This document shows, piece after piece, positions 8,512 through 17,889 of a stretch of 64,000 nucleotides of DNA. The stretch lies in contig CANDAG010000014.1 of assembly GCA_947382625.1 (NCBI GenBank), positions 1 to 64,000 on the forward strand. The letters are read 5' to 3'. The notes below the pieces were generated by a model. It searched no databases. It was given only the letters and a program-made list of their open reading frames with translations, and was not told where the DNA came from. The first letter of the stretch is position 1. Every line of letters starts with the position of its first letter. The DNA is from an uncultured Lachnospiraceae bacterium. Its GTDB lineage: Bacteria > Bacillota > Clostridia > Lachnospirales > Lachnospiraceae. Made by a program: the position numbers and the translations under genes.

Positions 8512-9684
8512 ATGAAAAAGGAAAAGCTGTTTAACCATAATTATATTTTTTTGACACTTGCAGGCCTGATCATTTCCTTTGGTTACAGCATGATAGCGGC
8601 CTTGATCAGTCCCTACGGCGTTACCCTGGGTGCGAAGCTGACAGTGGCCGGTTCTCTGGCCGGGATTTATTCTATTGCAGCTCTGATGATACGGCCTTTT
8701 GGGGGATTTATAACAGACAGCTTTAATAAACGGAGTATCTGTATTTTATCGACTATGTTGATCTGTATTGCAATTTTGGGCTATTCCTTTGCTCCGGGTA
8801 TCAAGACAATGTTTATTGTCCGGATCCTGCATGGGTTAGCATTTGGTATTAACGGAACAGCCAATATAGCGATCCTGTATGATTATATACCGAAAGAGAG
8901 GCTTGCAGAGGGGATTGGCTTTTATAGCTTAGGACAGGTGGTATCGCAGGTTTGCGGTCCCGGTCTTGGTATAGAGATCAAAGACAGGTTTGGCTATCGG
9001 TTTTTGTTTCTTCTGATAGCGGTTCTTACGGTTCTGGCAGTTGTATTTCTTTTTTTGACAGACAGAAAAGAAGCAGCTGAAGGTTCAGAGAAGAAAAAAA
9101 TTCGTTTTACCTTTGACAGGCTGATCTGTACTCCATGCATAGTATATGCACTGGTGGGCGGACTGTTTTCTCTTCAAAATGGGATCATTAATTCCTTTTT
9201 GCTGCTTTTGTCCGAGGAGAGAAGTATTGCCGGGATATCCCTGTTTTTTTCTGTAAACGCCGCCATATTATTTTTTATACGAATGTTTGTTGGAAAAATT
9301 GTAGACAGGCATAATATTACTGTGATAGTAAATGTTTCTTTGATCACCAGTATAGTGGCTATGGCAGCTGTGGGCGGTGGAAAATATTTGTGGGTATTTC
9401 TTGCCGCAGCTGTTCTGAAGGCAGTAGGGCAGGGAAGCGGGCAGATTTCTCTGCAGACAGCCTGTATGAAAAAGGTAGATGCTGCAAGTGTAGGGATAGC
9501 TACCAGTACATTTTATATAGGAGCAGATTTAGGGCAGGGACTTGGTCCGATCATTTGCGGAAGGATTTCCGATCAATTTGGCTATGAGGTTATGTTCTAT
9601 TGGGTGGCTGTTTTGATTTTTCTTTCTATGATCGGGTTCAATCTATATCAAAGAAGAAAGGAGACCATAAGCGAAAAAAAATAA
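8512..9684 (+). CDS. Major facilitator superfamily transporter
   Basis: Membrane transporter of 390 aa with about 12 membrane helices in two halves, joined by a basic cytoplasmic loop (around residue 190, SEKKKIRF). The loop RPFGGFITDSFNKR between helices 2 and 3 is the MFS signature region. It resembles the drug- or metabolite-efflux branch more than sugar/H+ symporters, but that is a judgement from overall look. The start at 8512 is preceded by AGGCAGGGAAG; a TTG at 8479 would overlap the operator. Since an ABC importer for the same locus follows, this protein may export a product of the imported compound. Confidence 0.85.
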   Translation: MKKEKLFNHNYIFLTLAGLIISFGYSMIAALISPYGVTLGAKLTVAGSLAGIYSIAALMIRPFGGFITDSFNKRSICILSTMLICIAILGYSFAPGIKTMFIVRILHGLAFGINGTANIAILYDYIPKERLAEGIGFYSLGQVVSQVCGPGLGIEIKDRFGYRFLFLLIAVLTVLAVVFLFLTDRKEAAEGSEKKKIRFTFDRLICTPCIVYALVGGLFSLQNGIINSFLLLLSEERSIAGISLFFSVNAAILFFIRMFVGKIVDRHNITVIVNVSLITSIVAMAAVGGGKYLWVFLAAAVLKAVGQGSGQISLQTACMKKVDAASVGIATSTFYIGADLGQGLGPIICGRISDQFGYEVMFYWVAVLIFLSMIGFNLYQRRKETISEKK

Positions 9685-9711
9685 AAAGTTACTTTGGAGG
9701 AAGGAAGTTTC

Positions 9712-9746
9712 AGATTCAAAAAGCTGGATCGCGAAGCGTGACAGTA
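9712..9746 (+). repeat. Dispersed palindromic element, copy C
   Basis: On the minus strand this reads GTCACGCTTCGCG followed, without gaps, by a GCTTTTTGAAT block. It aligns with two 38-bp elements at 44907-44944 and 54440-54477; the 13-bp core is identical to copy A. It lies just downstream of the MFS gene, in the same orientation relative to the upstream gene as the other copies. It is the most diverged of the three and its outer stem is broken. Confidence 0.5.
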
Positions 9747-9769
9747 CATGATTTTGTCAGGAGGTATGT

Positions 9770-11353
9770 ATGAAAACTATATTAAAAAAATTAACCGGTA
9801 TTCTTTTGGCGGCGTCTTTGGTTTTTTCAGTAACTGCATGCGGCAGTGAAGCGCCGGAAAACACAGAGGATAATGAAAATGCCAATACGGCAGTCAGTGA
9901 GCAGGACGGAGAAGCTGCAGAAGAGGCGCAAAACGAACAGACTTCTCAGGAGACGAAAGGAGAGTCAGAAAAGATCGTGGTTCCCTATATGCTGACTATG
10001 AATGCAGCAGAGGAAAGGGAAATGGTTCAGGATGCGATCAATGAGCTTACCATCCCGGATATCGGAGTGGAGGTAGAGCTTTTATGCATTGACTTTGCAA
10101 GCTGGTCCGATCAGCTCAATCTTCTTTTGACAGATGGGGGAGTAGATCTGTTTAATTGCTGCTTTATGTCTCCGGTATCTACCTATGTGGACAGCGGCGC
10201 GATAACAGAGCTGGATGATCTTCTGGAGGAATATGGCGCAGGGATCAGGGATTGTCTTGGTAAATATATCGAAAGCGGAAGATTTGACGGCAGTATTTAC
10301 GGCGTACCTAAGGTTGACGCCTACAGTAATCGCCCCTGTGTGGTAATGGATGCGGAAATCTGCGATGAGTTAGGGATATCGCCGGATGATATCCACAATT
10401 TTGAAGATCTGACGCAGGTTGCTCTTAAGGTAAAGGAAGCCCATCCTGATCTGGCGATTTTCCCTACCGGGACAAATGGAGATTTTATGGGACCTATCGG
10501 GTTCGATCCCTTAGGAACCACCGGAAATAATGTCTTCGGCGGACTGGTTCTTGCGGACAACAATCTGGAGGTAGTGAATATTTTTGAAACGGAAGCATTT
10601 GAGACAATGATCGGTTATACGAATCAGTGGATGGAAAAGGGGCTCTTTGTCAATGATCCCATGAACTCCCAGGACGGCGCTGTTTCTTATCTTTCCAACC
10701 GACAGGCTTTCTGTTATATGGGAGGCGGATTTGACCCTGCAGTAACGGCTGAGGTACAGCAGAACAATTGCGGTATGAGGCTTTATGGTGCGGAGCTTGC
10801 CGATACAAATTATGCCACCACGGACTCTGTGTCAGGCATGATGTGGTGTATTCCTGCTCTGAGCGAGCATAAGGAAGCTGCTATGAAATTTTTGAATGCA
10901 TTGTATACAGACAGCGAACTGGCGAATCTTGTCTGCAGCGGGATCGAGGATGTCCATTATGTAAAGCAGGAGGATGGAACCATTGATTTCGCGGAAGGTC
11001 TGGATGCTTTTACAACAGGATGGCCCTCCGGTATGGGAACATTCTGGCCGAATATAACTATCACGGATCCATGGAAGCCTAACAGTCCCGATTACTATCA
11101 GACCTGGATCGATTCCAACGATCATGCGGTATTGTCTCCGGCAATGGGATTTACTTTTAACCCGGCAAATGTAACGGATGAGATTGCCGCATGCACAAAC
11201 GTAGTTTCCCAGTACTATAATGCCATTGTATTGGGACTGGATGATACAGAAAGCCTGCTTGAAACATTCCGTTCAGAGCTAAAGGATGCCGGCATAGACC
11301 GGATCATTGAAGAAAAACAGGCGCAGCTGGATGCATGGGCTGCTGAAAAATAA
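9770..11353 (+). CDS. Extracellular solute-binding lipoprotein (importer 2)
   Basis: Lipid-anchored receptor of 527 aa for importer 2. The signal peptide ends in VTAC with Cys24; an acidic, Glu/Gln-rich linker runs to about residue 65 and the family-1 binding fold follows. The ribosome site is TCAGGAGGT. It precedes two permease genes, the reverse order of importer 1. A strong stem-loop lies just after the stop codon, as often seen where binding protein must outnumber permease. The ligand is not evident; the regulator and hydrolases around it suggest an esterified or amide-containing substrate. Confidence 0.92.
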   Translation: MKTILKKLTGILLAASLVFSVTACGSEAPENTEDNENANTAVSEQDGEAAEEAQNEQTSQETKGESEKIVVPYMLTMNAAEEREMVQDAINELTIPDIGVEVELLCIDFASWSDQLNLLLTDGGVDLFNCCFMSPVSTYVDSGAITELDDLLEEYGAGIRDCLGKYIESGRFDGSIYGVPKVDAYSNRPCVVMDAEICDELGISPDDIHNFEDLTQVALKVKEAHPDLAIFPTGTNGDFMGPIGFDPLGTTGNNVFGGLVLADNNLEVVNIFETEAFETMIGYTNQWMEKGLFVNDPMNSQDGAVSYLSNRQAFCYMGGGFDPAVTAEVQQNNCGMRLYGAELADTNYATTDSVSGMMWCIPALSEHKEAAMKFLNALYTDSELANLVCSGIEDVHYVKQEDGTIDFAEGLDAFTTGWPSGMGTFWPNITITDPWKPNSPDYYQTWIDSNDHAVLSPAMGFTFNPANVTDEIAACTNVVSQYYNAIVLGLDDTESLLETFRSELKDAGIDRIIEEKQAQLDAWAAEK

Positions 11354-11375
11354 AAGCAGGATTCTATGAAGCAGG

Positions 11376-11428
11376 GCCCCGCCGTAACCGGCGGGGCATA
11401 TAAAAATAGATACGCCGCTTTTGGCGGC
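11376..11428 (+). other. Twin stem-loops between binding-protein and permease genes
   Basis: A strong GC-rich hairpin, GCCCCGCCG (11376-11384) with CGGCGGGGC (11389-11397) and a TAAC loop, is followed by a smaller one (GCCGC 11414-11418 with GCGGC 11424-11428). Neither is followed by a T-run, so full termination is unlikely. Such elements commonly protect the 3' end of binding-protein mRNA and lower permease expression. Confidence 0.65.
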
Positions 11429-11444
11429 AGAAATAAGAGGAATC

Positions 11445-12356
11445 ATGAATACAAGGAAACTGAAAAGAGCTCTCCCCCTTTACCTGATGATGCTTCCGGG
11501 GCTGGTGTATCTGGTGATCAACAACTATATTCCCCTTGCAGGCCTTCAGCTGGCGTTTAAAAAGTTTAAGTATGTGGAAGGAATCTGGGGAAGTCCCTGG
11601 GTAGGGCTGAAAAATTTTGCTTTTTTGTTTAAAACCAGAGACGCCTTTAATCTGTTTCGGAACACAGTAGGATATAATCTGGTATTTCTGATCATCAATA
11701 CTATTTTGGCTATTGTGGTAGCCATAATGCTCAATGAAGTCCGCTCCGGAATGGTCCGTAAGGTATCTCAGACCCTGATATTGATCCCCTATCTCCTGTC
11801 CTATGTGGTCATCAGCTATATTGTCTATGCGCTTTTGGGCCAGTCCAGCGGAATGATCAATAACAGTATTTTAGTCCCTTTGGGGATTGAAAAAATTTCA
11901 TGGTACACCAGGCCTGAGTACTGGCCTTTTATCCTGACGTTCGTTCAGGCATGGAAGAGCTTTGGATATCATTCTATTATTTACTATGCTACCATTATAG
12001 GATTTGATAAATCTCTATATGAGGCAGCGGCTGTGGACGGTGCGGGAACATGGAAATGTATCAGAAGTATTACACTTCCTTTGCTGAAGCCCACGATCAT
12101 AACCCTTACCCTGATGAGCATAGGAAGAATGTTTTACTCAGATTTCGGTCTGTTCTTCCAGGTGCCTATGAATTCGGGAATGCTGCAAAAGGCAACTACC
12201 ACCATCGATACCTACGTTTACCGGGGACTGATGGAAAGCAGCGATATCGGCAGAGCGGCGGCAGCAGGATTTTTGCAGTCAATTTTGGGATTTGTGACGG
12301 TACTTGCTGCAAATATGATCGTGAGACGTGTAGAATCCGAAAACGCTTTATTCTAA
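11445..12356 (+). CDS. ABC importer permease, LplB-like (importer 2)
   Basis: Membrane subunit of 303 aa with six predicted helices. The N-terminal segment LPLYLMMLPGLVYLVINNYI and the EAA loop LYEAAAVDGAGTWKCIRSIT identify the CUT1 LplB/YtcP branch. The ATG at 11445 follows AAGAGG; an in-frame TTG at 11421 lies in the upstream hairpin. It is 24 bases from the next permease and would pair with it. Confidence 0.92.
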   Translation: MNTRKLKRALPLYLMMLPGLVYLVINNYIPLAGLQLAFKKFKYVEGIWGSPWVGLKNFAFLFKTRDAFNLFRNTVGYNLVFLIINTILAIVVAIMLNEVRSGMVRKVSQTLILIPYLLSYVVISYIVYALLGQSSGMINNSILVPLGIEKISWYTRPEYWPFILTFVQAWKSFGYHSIIYYATIIGFDKSLYEAAAVDGAGTWKCIRSITLPLLKPTIITLTLMSIGRMFYSDFGLFFQVPMNSGMLQKATTTIDTYVYRGLMESSDIGRAAAAGFLQSILGFVTVLAANMIVRRVESENALF

Positions 12357-12380
12357 GGAAAATCAAGAAAGCGAGGAATT

Positions 12381-13271
12381 ATGAATTCAAGATCCGACAA
12401 AATATTCAGCAGGGTTTCCACAGCCCTTATGATCCTTCTGGCTCTGATATGTGTTTTTCCTATCGTGCTACTATTTATGTCATCTATTACCTCAGAAGGT
12501 GCACTTCTGAAAAACGGATATTCGATCTTTCCTGAGGAATTTGGATTCGACGCCTATCAGTATCTGTGGTTCAGCAGGGAAAAGATCCTTCGTTCCTATG
12601 TAATGACTATAGCTTCTACTACGGTTGGAACCAGCTTAAGCGTGATCATAACCACACTTTTTGCATATCCGCTTTCCAGGAAAAACCTGCCCGGAAGGAA
12701 TTTTTTTGCCTTTTTTGTATTTTTTACCATGCTTTTCAATGGAGGTATGATCCCTTCCTATATGATGTGGGTGCAGACCTTTCATATTAAAGATACATTT
12801 TGGGCGCTTATCTTTCCCTCTCTGCTTCTCAGTGGTTTTGCCGTTATCATGATGCGGACCTATTTCAGCACAAATATACCGGATAATATCCTGGAGGCGG
12901 CTATGATCGACGGCGCTTCGGAATTCCGTATCCTCATTTCTGTTGTAGTGCCAATGTCCAAACCGATCCTTTCAACGGTAGGTCTGATGACGGCGTTAGC
13001 TTACTGGAATGACTGGATGAACGGACTCTACTACCTGACGAAGAGGACAGATCTTTATACGATCCAGAATCTGCTGAACAGGCTGATCACCAGCGCGGAC
13101 TTTTTGAGCAATAATCAGGCAAACAGTATGATCGCCGCAAATATACAGGTGCCCAGTGTAGGCGTGAGAATGGCTATCGCAGTGATAGCGATCATACCTA
13201 TTTTAGTCATTTATCCTTTTTTTCAAAAAGGATTTATTAAGGGTATTGTTATTGGAGGAGTTAAGGGGTAA
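12381..13271 (+). CDS. ABC importer permease, LplC-like (importer 2)
   Basis: Second membrane subunit of importer 2, 296 aa, six helices, with the EAA loop LEAAMIDGASEFRILISVVV and the C-terminus FFQKGFIKGIVIGGVKG typical of the family. The ribosome site GCGAGGAA is well spaced. The next gene starts 17 bases on, placing a serine hydrolase in the same transcript. Confidence 0.92.
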   Translation: MNSRSDKIFSRVSTALMILLALICVFPIVLLFMSSITSEGALLKNGYSIFPEEFGFDAYQYLWFSREKILRSYVMTIASTTVGTSLSVIITTLFAYPLSRKNLPGRNFFAFFVFFTMLFNGGMIPSYMMWVQTFHIKDTFWALIFPSLLLSGFAVIMMRTYFSTNIPDNILEAAMIDGASEFRILISVVVPMSKPILSTVGLMTALAYWNDWMNGLYYLTKRTDLYTIQNLLNRLITSADFLSNNQANSMIAANIQVPSVGVRMAIAVIAIIPILVIYPFFQKGFIKGIVIGGVKG

Positions 13272-13288
13272 AAGAAAAGGAGTTTATA

Positions 13289-14779
13289 ATGGAAAAATCT
13301 GCTTTAATGGATGGGATCATTACAGAAGCTATGCCGGAAGCTGTGGGGATTGCTTCGGAGCATATTGCAAATTATCTGAATTGTTTAAGAGAAATGGATT
13401 ATGATATTCACAGCTTTCAGATCGTAAGAAATGACAGGCTTGTTTTTTCTGCGGCGGCAGAGCCTTATACGTTACAAAGCCCTCATCGCCTTCTTTCTGC
13501 GGCAAAGGCGATCATTGGGGCAGCAGTGCTTTTTGCCATTGATGAGGGAAAGCTTTGCTTTGAGGACAGGATCACGGATTATTTTGAGGATAAGCTTCCT
13601 CCTGATCTTGACGAACGTTTCAGACGGATCACAGTTTACGATCTTCTGACAATGCAGACAGGGCAGGAAACAGATGAAGCGTTCCTGCACTTTCTGGAAA
13701 ATCCCGATGAGGATTTATGCGAAAGCTTTTTCCGCACGCCAATGACATGCGAACCGGGCACTCATTTTTTTTATAATAATTCGGTTCCTCATCTGTTGTT
13801 TTTCCTTGCTGAAAGAGCGGTAGGCAGGGATATTGCATCCTGGCTTAAGGAGAAGCTCTGTAAGCCTTTAGGGATAGATATCATTGCCCAATATAATGAC
13901 GATCATATTTATGACCCGGTTACAACTGTCGTTACGGCAGACGGCTTTTTGAAGCTTGCATTGTGGTTTCTGAAAGAGGGTGAATGGAAAGGAAGGCAGC
14001 TGATCGATTCGGCGCTGATCCGGCAGGCCTGTACCCGGCAGGTATGGACAAACAATGAGGAGCCGGGCTATCACAATGGAAAAGGGTACTGTATGCAGCT
14101 TTGGAAAAATGCATTTGGAGGATGCCGCATGGACGGAGGCGGCGGACAGATAGCGCTTATCCTTCCGGAAGAGAATATGGCAGTTACGATCATGGGAAAT
14201 GAATCCAGAGGCGATCAGGCTGTCAGATTATTTTATGAGGAAATTTATTCTAAAATGTGTGGCAGGCCTCTTCCGGAAAACACGGAAGGAAAACAAATTT
14301 TAGAGCGGGCAGCCCAAAGGATGAGCAGAGCGCCCAAACATGTAAAGCCGCACAGTCCGGCAGAAACGCTTCTAAAAAACAGGATTTGGAGATTTGATCC
14401 CAATGAGTGGGGAATAGAGGAGATTGCCTTTGATTTTGAAGAAAAAGAAGGAAAGCTTCATGTAAAGCAAAAAAACGAAACCTGCATCTACCATGTTGGC
14501 CTTAAGGCCGAGTGGGGCAGTAATCTGTCTCCATTTTTATTGGAGCCTGATTTAAGTATCCAAAACCGTATTTATGGTCCGGATCCGGAGCATTGCTTTT
14601 TGTCCGGTGGCTGGCAGGATGATGAGACCTTTGTTATCCTGTGCAAAAGTCTGGCAGCAATGGGAGAGTATCCGTTTTGCTGTACTTTTAAAGACAATAA
14701 ATTGACTTTACAGATTCCAAAGGGGATCAGTGCGGGGATGAAACCGGAAGCCGGATGGTCCTGTCTGAAATCCATATAG
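13289..14779 (+). CDS. Beta-lactamase-fold serine hydrolase (cytoplasmic)
   Basis: Class C beta-lactamase/esterase-like protein of 496 aa. The catalytic tetrad S70-A-A-K73 and the second motif Y162-N-N164 are intact, and a DGGGGQ stretch stands in for the KTG motif. The core covers about residues 30-330; the last 150 residues form a separate beta-rich tail (DUF3471-like in position; not identified). No signal peptide or membrane segment is present, so it acts in the cytoplasm, unlike true beta-lactamases. Lying in an importer operon and followed by a second such gene, it more likely cleaves an ester or peptide bond in the imported compound than an antibiotic. Confidence 0.85.
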   Translation: MEKSALMDGIITEAMPEAVGIASEHIANYLNCLREMDYDIHSFQIVRNDRLVFSAAAEPYTLQSPHRLLSAAKAIIGAAVLFAIDEGKLCFEDRITDYFEDKLPPDLDERFRRITVYDLLTMQTGQETDEAFLHFLENPDEDLCESFFRTPMTCEPGTHFFYNNSVPHLLFFLAERAVGRDIASWLKEKLCKPLGIDIIAQYNDDHIYDPVTTVVTADGFLKLALWFLKEGEWKGRQLIDSALIRQACTRQVWTNNEEPGYHNGKGYCMQLWKNAFGGCRMDGGGGQIALILPEENMAVTIMGNESRGDQAVRLFYEEIYSKMCGRPLPENTEGKQILERAAQRMSRAPKHVKPHSPAETLLKNRIWRFDPNEWGIEEIAFDFEEKEGKLHVKQKNETCIYHVGLKAEWGSNLSPFLLEPDLSIQNRIYGPDPEHCFLSGGWQDDETFVILCKSLAAMGEYPFCCTFKDNKLTLQIPKGISAGMKPEAGWSCLKSI

Positions 14780-14835
14780 ATTTCCATAGTGGTGATTGTT
14801 TTGGTCCGCCTGCCGGCGGAGGAAGGTGAGGGATT

Positions 14836-16383
14836 ATGTACAAAAAAGAACTGAAAAGGGTAAGGCCGGAGGAAGTGGGATTATCCAGCAGAAATCTGCT
14901 TGCTATGCTCAGGGAGCTTGAGGCCTGTGGCACGGAAATGCACGGACTTATGGTGGTAAGGCATGGAAAGGTGGCTGTTGAGGGATGGTGGGAGCCTTAT
15001 ACCTCCTCTACGGCACATATCTGTCACTCTATGGGAAAGTCTTATGTGGCCACTGCAGTAGGACTGGCATGTACACAGGGACTTCTAAATGTAGAGGATA
15101 AGATCGTGGATCTGCTTGCGGAGGAGATCAGGCAGTATCATGTTAATGTCAATGAAAATCTGGAACAGCTTACAGTGGAGCATGTACTGATGATGGCAAA
15201 CGGAATGTCCATTCATCCGGCTTCCGGAGAGTATCTCCTTAAAAATTATCTGACCAGTATCTTTGATCATGCGCCCGGGACAAGGTTTTTTTATAATACT
15301 ACCGGATCCTGTCTGCTGGGCGCCATTGTAATGAAGATGACTGAAAAAACAGTACGTGAATATTTAACAGAAGAAATATTTGATAAGATCGGATTGGAAT
15401 CCGACCAGCTGGAGTGGCTGACTTTTCGCGGAAATCATGTCCATGCGGCACCCGGCGTGGCTTCAAGCACAGAAAACAATCTGCGTCTGGGTATGCTGTA
15501 TCTGCAGAACGGCTCCTGGGAGGGAGAACAGCTTATTTCGGAGGAATGGATCAGAAAGGCCACTACCCGCCGCATCAGGACCGATGTTATCAATAAGGAA
15601 TCCCATTTAGATGACGGTGCAGGATATGGATATCAGTTGTGGATATGTCCGGAGGAGGAAACCTTTAAATTTGCAGGCGGACATGGGCAGGATGTTGTAA
15701 TGAGCCGAAAAAATGATCTTGTGATATCCCTTAACCAGGCTGCAAACGATGGGGCCTCCCGTGCAGAAAATGAGATTATAAGCCGTTATCTGTTGGCACC
15801 GGAGCTTCCGGATTCTCCGCTTCCTTCTGATGAGGAAGGCTTCAGGGAGCTTGATGAGTATATTCATTCCCTGAAGATCAAGGACAGAAGGAAGGAATCT
15901 GTACCAGACAACATAGACCTGTGGAATGGTATCTACCGTGTGGCAGAAGGAAGCTTTCATATTAACACGGAGCTCCGTCCCATGGATGACAGCAATGTAT
16001 ATACAGATTTTTATGATCATGAGGATGTGGATGTAAAAGAGATTTCCATTTACCATAAGGGAGAATTTTTGGAGCTTGTTTTTGATGACGGTACTTACAG
16101 AGCACGGATAGAGGCTTATTTAGATGGCAGTCTGCGTCCGGTTTATACAAAAGGGGCTATTCCAATCTATACACAAACTGTGTCTGCTGCATGGGCTGAA
16201 GAAAATGTGCTGACGGTGGAAACCAAATTTCTGCAGACCTGCTTCTGGACCAGACTGACATTTCACAGGGAAAAAGACAGTGTAGCGGTTCAGATTCAAA
16301 AGGAGCGGCTTCATGAGGATGATCCGTGGATTTCCGGTCAAGTCCGTCTGAAAAAACTATTGCCTGAAAGCGTTGAATATTAA
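14836..16383 (+). CDS. Beta-lactamase-fold serine hydrolase (cytoplasmic), second copy
   Basis: Class C-like hydrolase of 515 aa with S65-M-G-K68, Y153-N-T155 and a late FAGGHGQ motif. Only the general fold is shared with the preceding gene, so this is not a recent duplication. There is no signal peptide. A beta-rich C-terminal part (about 330-515) follows the catalytic core. It is 56 bases downstream of the first hydrolase, last in the operon, and ends before a terminator at 16431. Together the two suggest stepwise removal of two acyl or aminoacyl groups; substrate unknown. Confidence 0.85.
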   Translation: MYKKELKRVRPEEVGLSSRNLLAMLRELEACGTEMHGLMVVRHGKVAVEGWWEPYTSSTAHICHSMGKSYVATAVGLACTQGLLNVEDKIVDLLAEEIRQYHVNVNENLEQLTVEHVLMMANGMSIHPASGEYLLKNYLTSIFDHAPGTRFFYNTTGSCLLGAIVMKMTEKTVREYLTEEIFDKIGLESDQLEWLTFRGNHVHAAPGVASSTENNLRLGMLYLQNGSWEGEQLISEEWIRKATTRRIRTDVINKESHLDDGAGYGYQLWICPEEETFKFAGGHGQDVVMSRKNDLVISLNQAANDGASRAENEIISRYLLAPELPDSPLPSDEEGFRELDEYIHSLKIKDRRKESVPDNIDLWNGIYRVAEGSFHINTELRPMDDSNVYTDFYDHEDVDVKEISIYHKGEFLELVFDDGTYRARIEAYLDGSLRPVYTKGAIPIYTQTVSAAWAEENVLTVETKFLQTCFWTRLTFHREKDSVAVQIQKERLHEDDPWISGQVRLKKLLPESVEY

Positions 16384-16430
16384 GAGAGACAAATATAAAT
16401 TTCCCGTTCGACATTTAAAGTGATACAAAA

Positions 16431-16469
16431 AGCCGATAGCCACATAAATGCTGTGGTGTCGGCTTTTTT
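16431..16469 (+). terminator. Terminator of system 2 operon
   Basis: AGCCGATAGCCACA (16431-16444) pairs with TGTGGTGTCGGCT (16452-16464) with small imperfections, then six T residues. A run of A before the stem would let it also serve the convergent MATE gene on the minus strand. Confidence 0.85.
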
Positions 16470-16528
16470 GAAAGTTAAAAATGTTGTAAGTGATTTAATG
16501 ATAAAAATTAGTCATTTTCTGATAATAT

Positions 16529-17875
16529 TCAAATCTGCTTCATCCATTTTCTGCTTTTTAATCTTCCAAGACACCAGAATGATTTAATAATAACATCAAT
16601 ACGAAGAGACAGATAGATATAAAAAGGAGATAATTTAAGGATCCATGCTGAGAGGATACCCAGTGGAACAGATGCAACCCAGAGGAAGAGAATATCTGCT
16701 ATCATGAGAAAATGAGTGTCTCCGCCGGCACGTAGTACCCCTTTTGTCAGAACAGACTGAAGGCAAGTGAAGATTGTACAGAAGGCTACGGCTGCCAAAA
16801 GCTGATTGGCAATCTCTTTTGTCTGTATTGTGACATTATAAAAGGAGAGAATAAAGGGGTTGATCGTATAGACAATTAAGGAGGCAACAATTCCAACAAT
16901 ACCGCTGAGAGCCACTAAGGTTACTCCCTGTTCATATGCTTTATCAAGATCTCCCTCTCCGATAGTGTTTCCGGTGATTGTTGCACTTGCGCTTGAAATG
17001 CCCTGTGCAAATACGGTAGTTAACTGGACGGTAATACCGCAGATAGAGTTTGCGGTTACAAAAAGCTTTCCGAGACGTCCTATAATGATTGCTACCATAT
17101 TATTTCCTATGGCTAGAAGAGAATCGCTTGTAACAACTGGCATACTATAATGTAGATAATCTTTGTAAAAGGCTTTACAGTTAAGGAAAAGATCCGACAA
17201 ACGATATCTTATTTTTTGGTCTATGCAGAGAAAATATCCTACAATAATGATAAATTCTACAATTCTTGAAATAAGAGTTCCAAGAGCTGCTCCTGTAATT
17301 TCCATACATGGAAATCCGAACTTTCCGAAAATAAAAATCCAATTGCTGAAAATATTTACAAAAAAGCTTATGATAGAGCTGATCAGTGGGATTTTGACGC
17401 AGCCATAGCTTCTTAATATTAATGTTGTGACCTGTGAAAGCCCCATAAAAAGATAAGTATAAGATAAAAAAGAAAAATATTTGACTCCGCTTTCTATAAT
17501 GTCCGGTTCGGAGGCATAAATTCCCATGATCTGACGTCCGAAAATCATACTTACCCCCATAAAAAGAAGAGATGCTATGATCGTAATACGATATATAATT
17601 GTAACTACTCTTTTAAATGAAAATAGATCTTTTTTTCCCCAAAACTGAGCAGTCATAACAGTTCCCCCGCCTCCTATACCCATGCAGAGAATAGTGAACA
17701 GGCTGTAGAAATTAGTGGCGAGGGATGAAGCTGAAAGCTGGGCTTCCCCGAAGGCACCCAACATGATAGTATCCACAAGATTAACCCCTATGGATATGGT
17801 ATTCTGTAATGCTACAGGCAGAGCAAGTAATAGGACAGTTTTGTAAAAATTTTTGTCTTTTATGAAAAGGGACAT
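16529..17875 (-). CDS. MATE-family efflux transporter
   Basis: Exporter of 448 aa with about 12 membrane helices in two related halves; the first helix region reads LLLALPVALQNTISIGVN and the motif around GGGGTVMTAQFWGKKD is typical of NorM/DinF-like MATE proteins. These use Na+ or H+ gradients to expel drugs and organic compounds. I chose the ATG at 17875, which follows AAAGGAG by seven bases; a longer reading frame to 17980 overlaps the upstream esterase gene. It is 14 bases from that esterase and must be co-transcribed, linking ester cleavage to export of a product. Confidence 0.9.
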   Translation of the reverse strand: MSLFIKDKNFYKTVLLLALPVALQNTISIGVNLVDTIMLGAFGEAQLSASSLATNFYSLFTILCMGIGGGGTVMTAQFWGKKDLFSFKRVVTIIYRITIIASLLFMGVSMIFGRQIMGIYASEPDIIESGVKYFSFLSYTYLFMGLSQVTTLILRSYGCVKIPLISSIISFFVNIFSNWIFIFGKFGFPCMEITGAALGTLISRIVEFIIIVGYFLCIDQKIRYRLSDLFLNCKAFYKDYLHYSMPVVTSDSLLAIGNNMVAIIIGRLGKLFVTANSICGITVQLTTVFAQGISSASATITGNTIGEGDLDKAYEQGVTLVALSGIVGIVASLIVYTINPFILSFYNVTIQTKEIANQLLAAVAFCTIFTCLQSVLTKGVLRAGGDTHFLMIADILFLWVASVPLGILSAWILKLSPFYIYLSLRIDVIIKSFWCLGRLKSRKWMKQI

Positions 17876-17889
17876 AGTATAGCTCCTTT

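Noticed and set aside
13289-16383. The two serine hydrolases as true beta-lactamases
   Set aside because: Both lack signal peptides and carry long C-terminal extensions; their place in an importer operon argues for esterase or peptidase roles.
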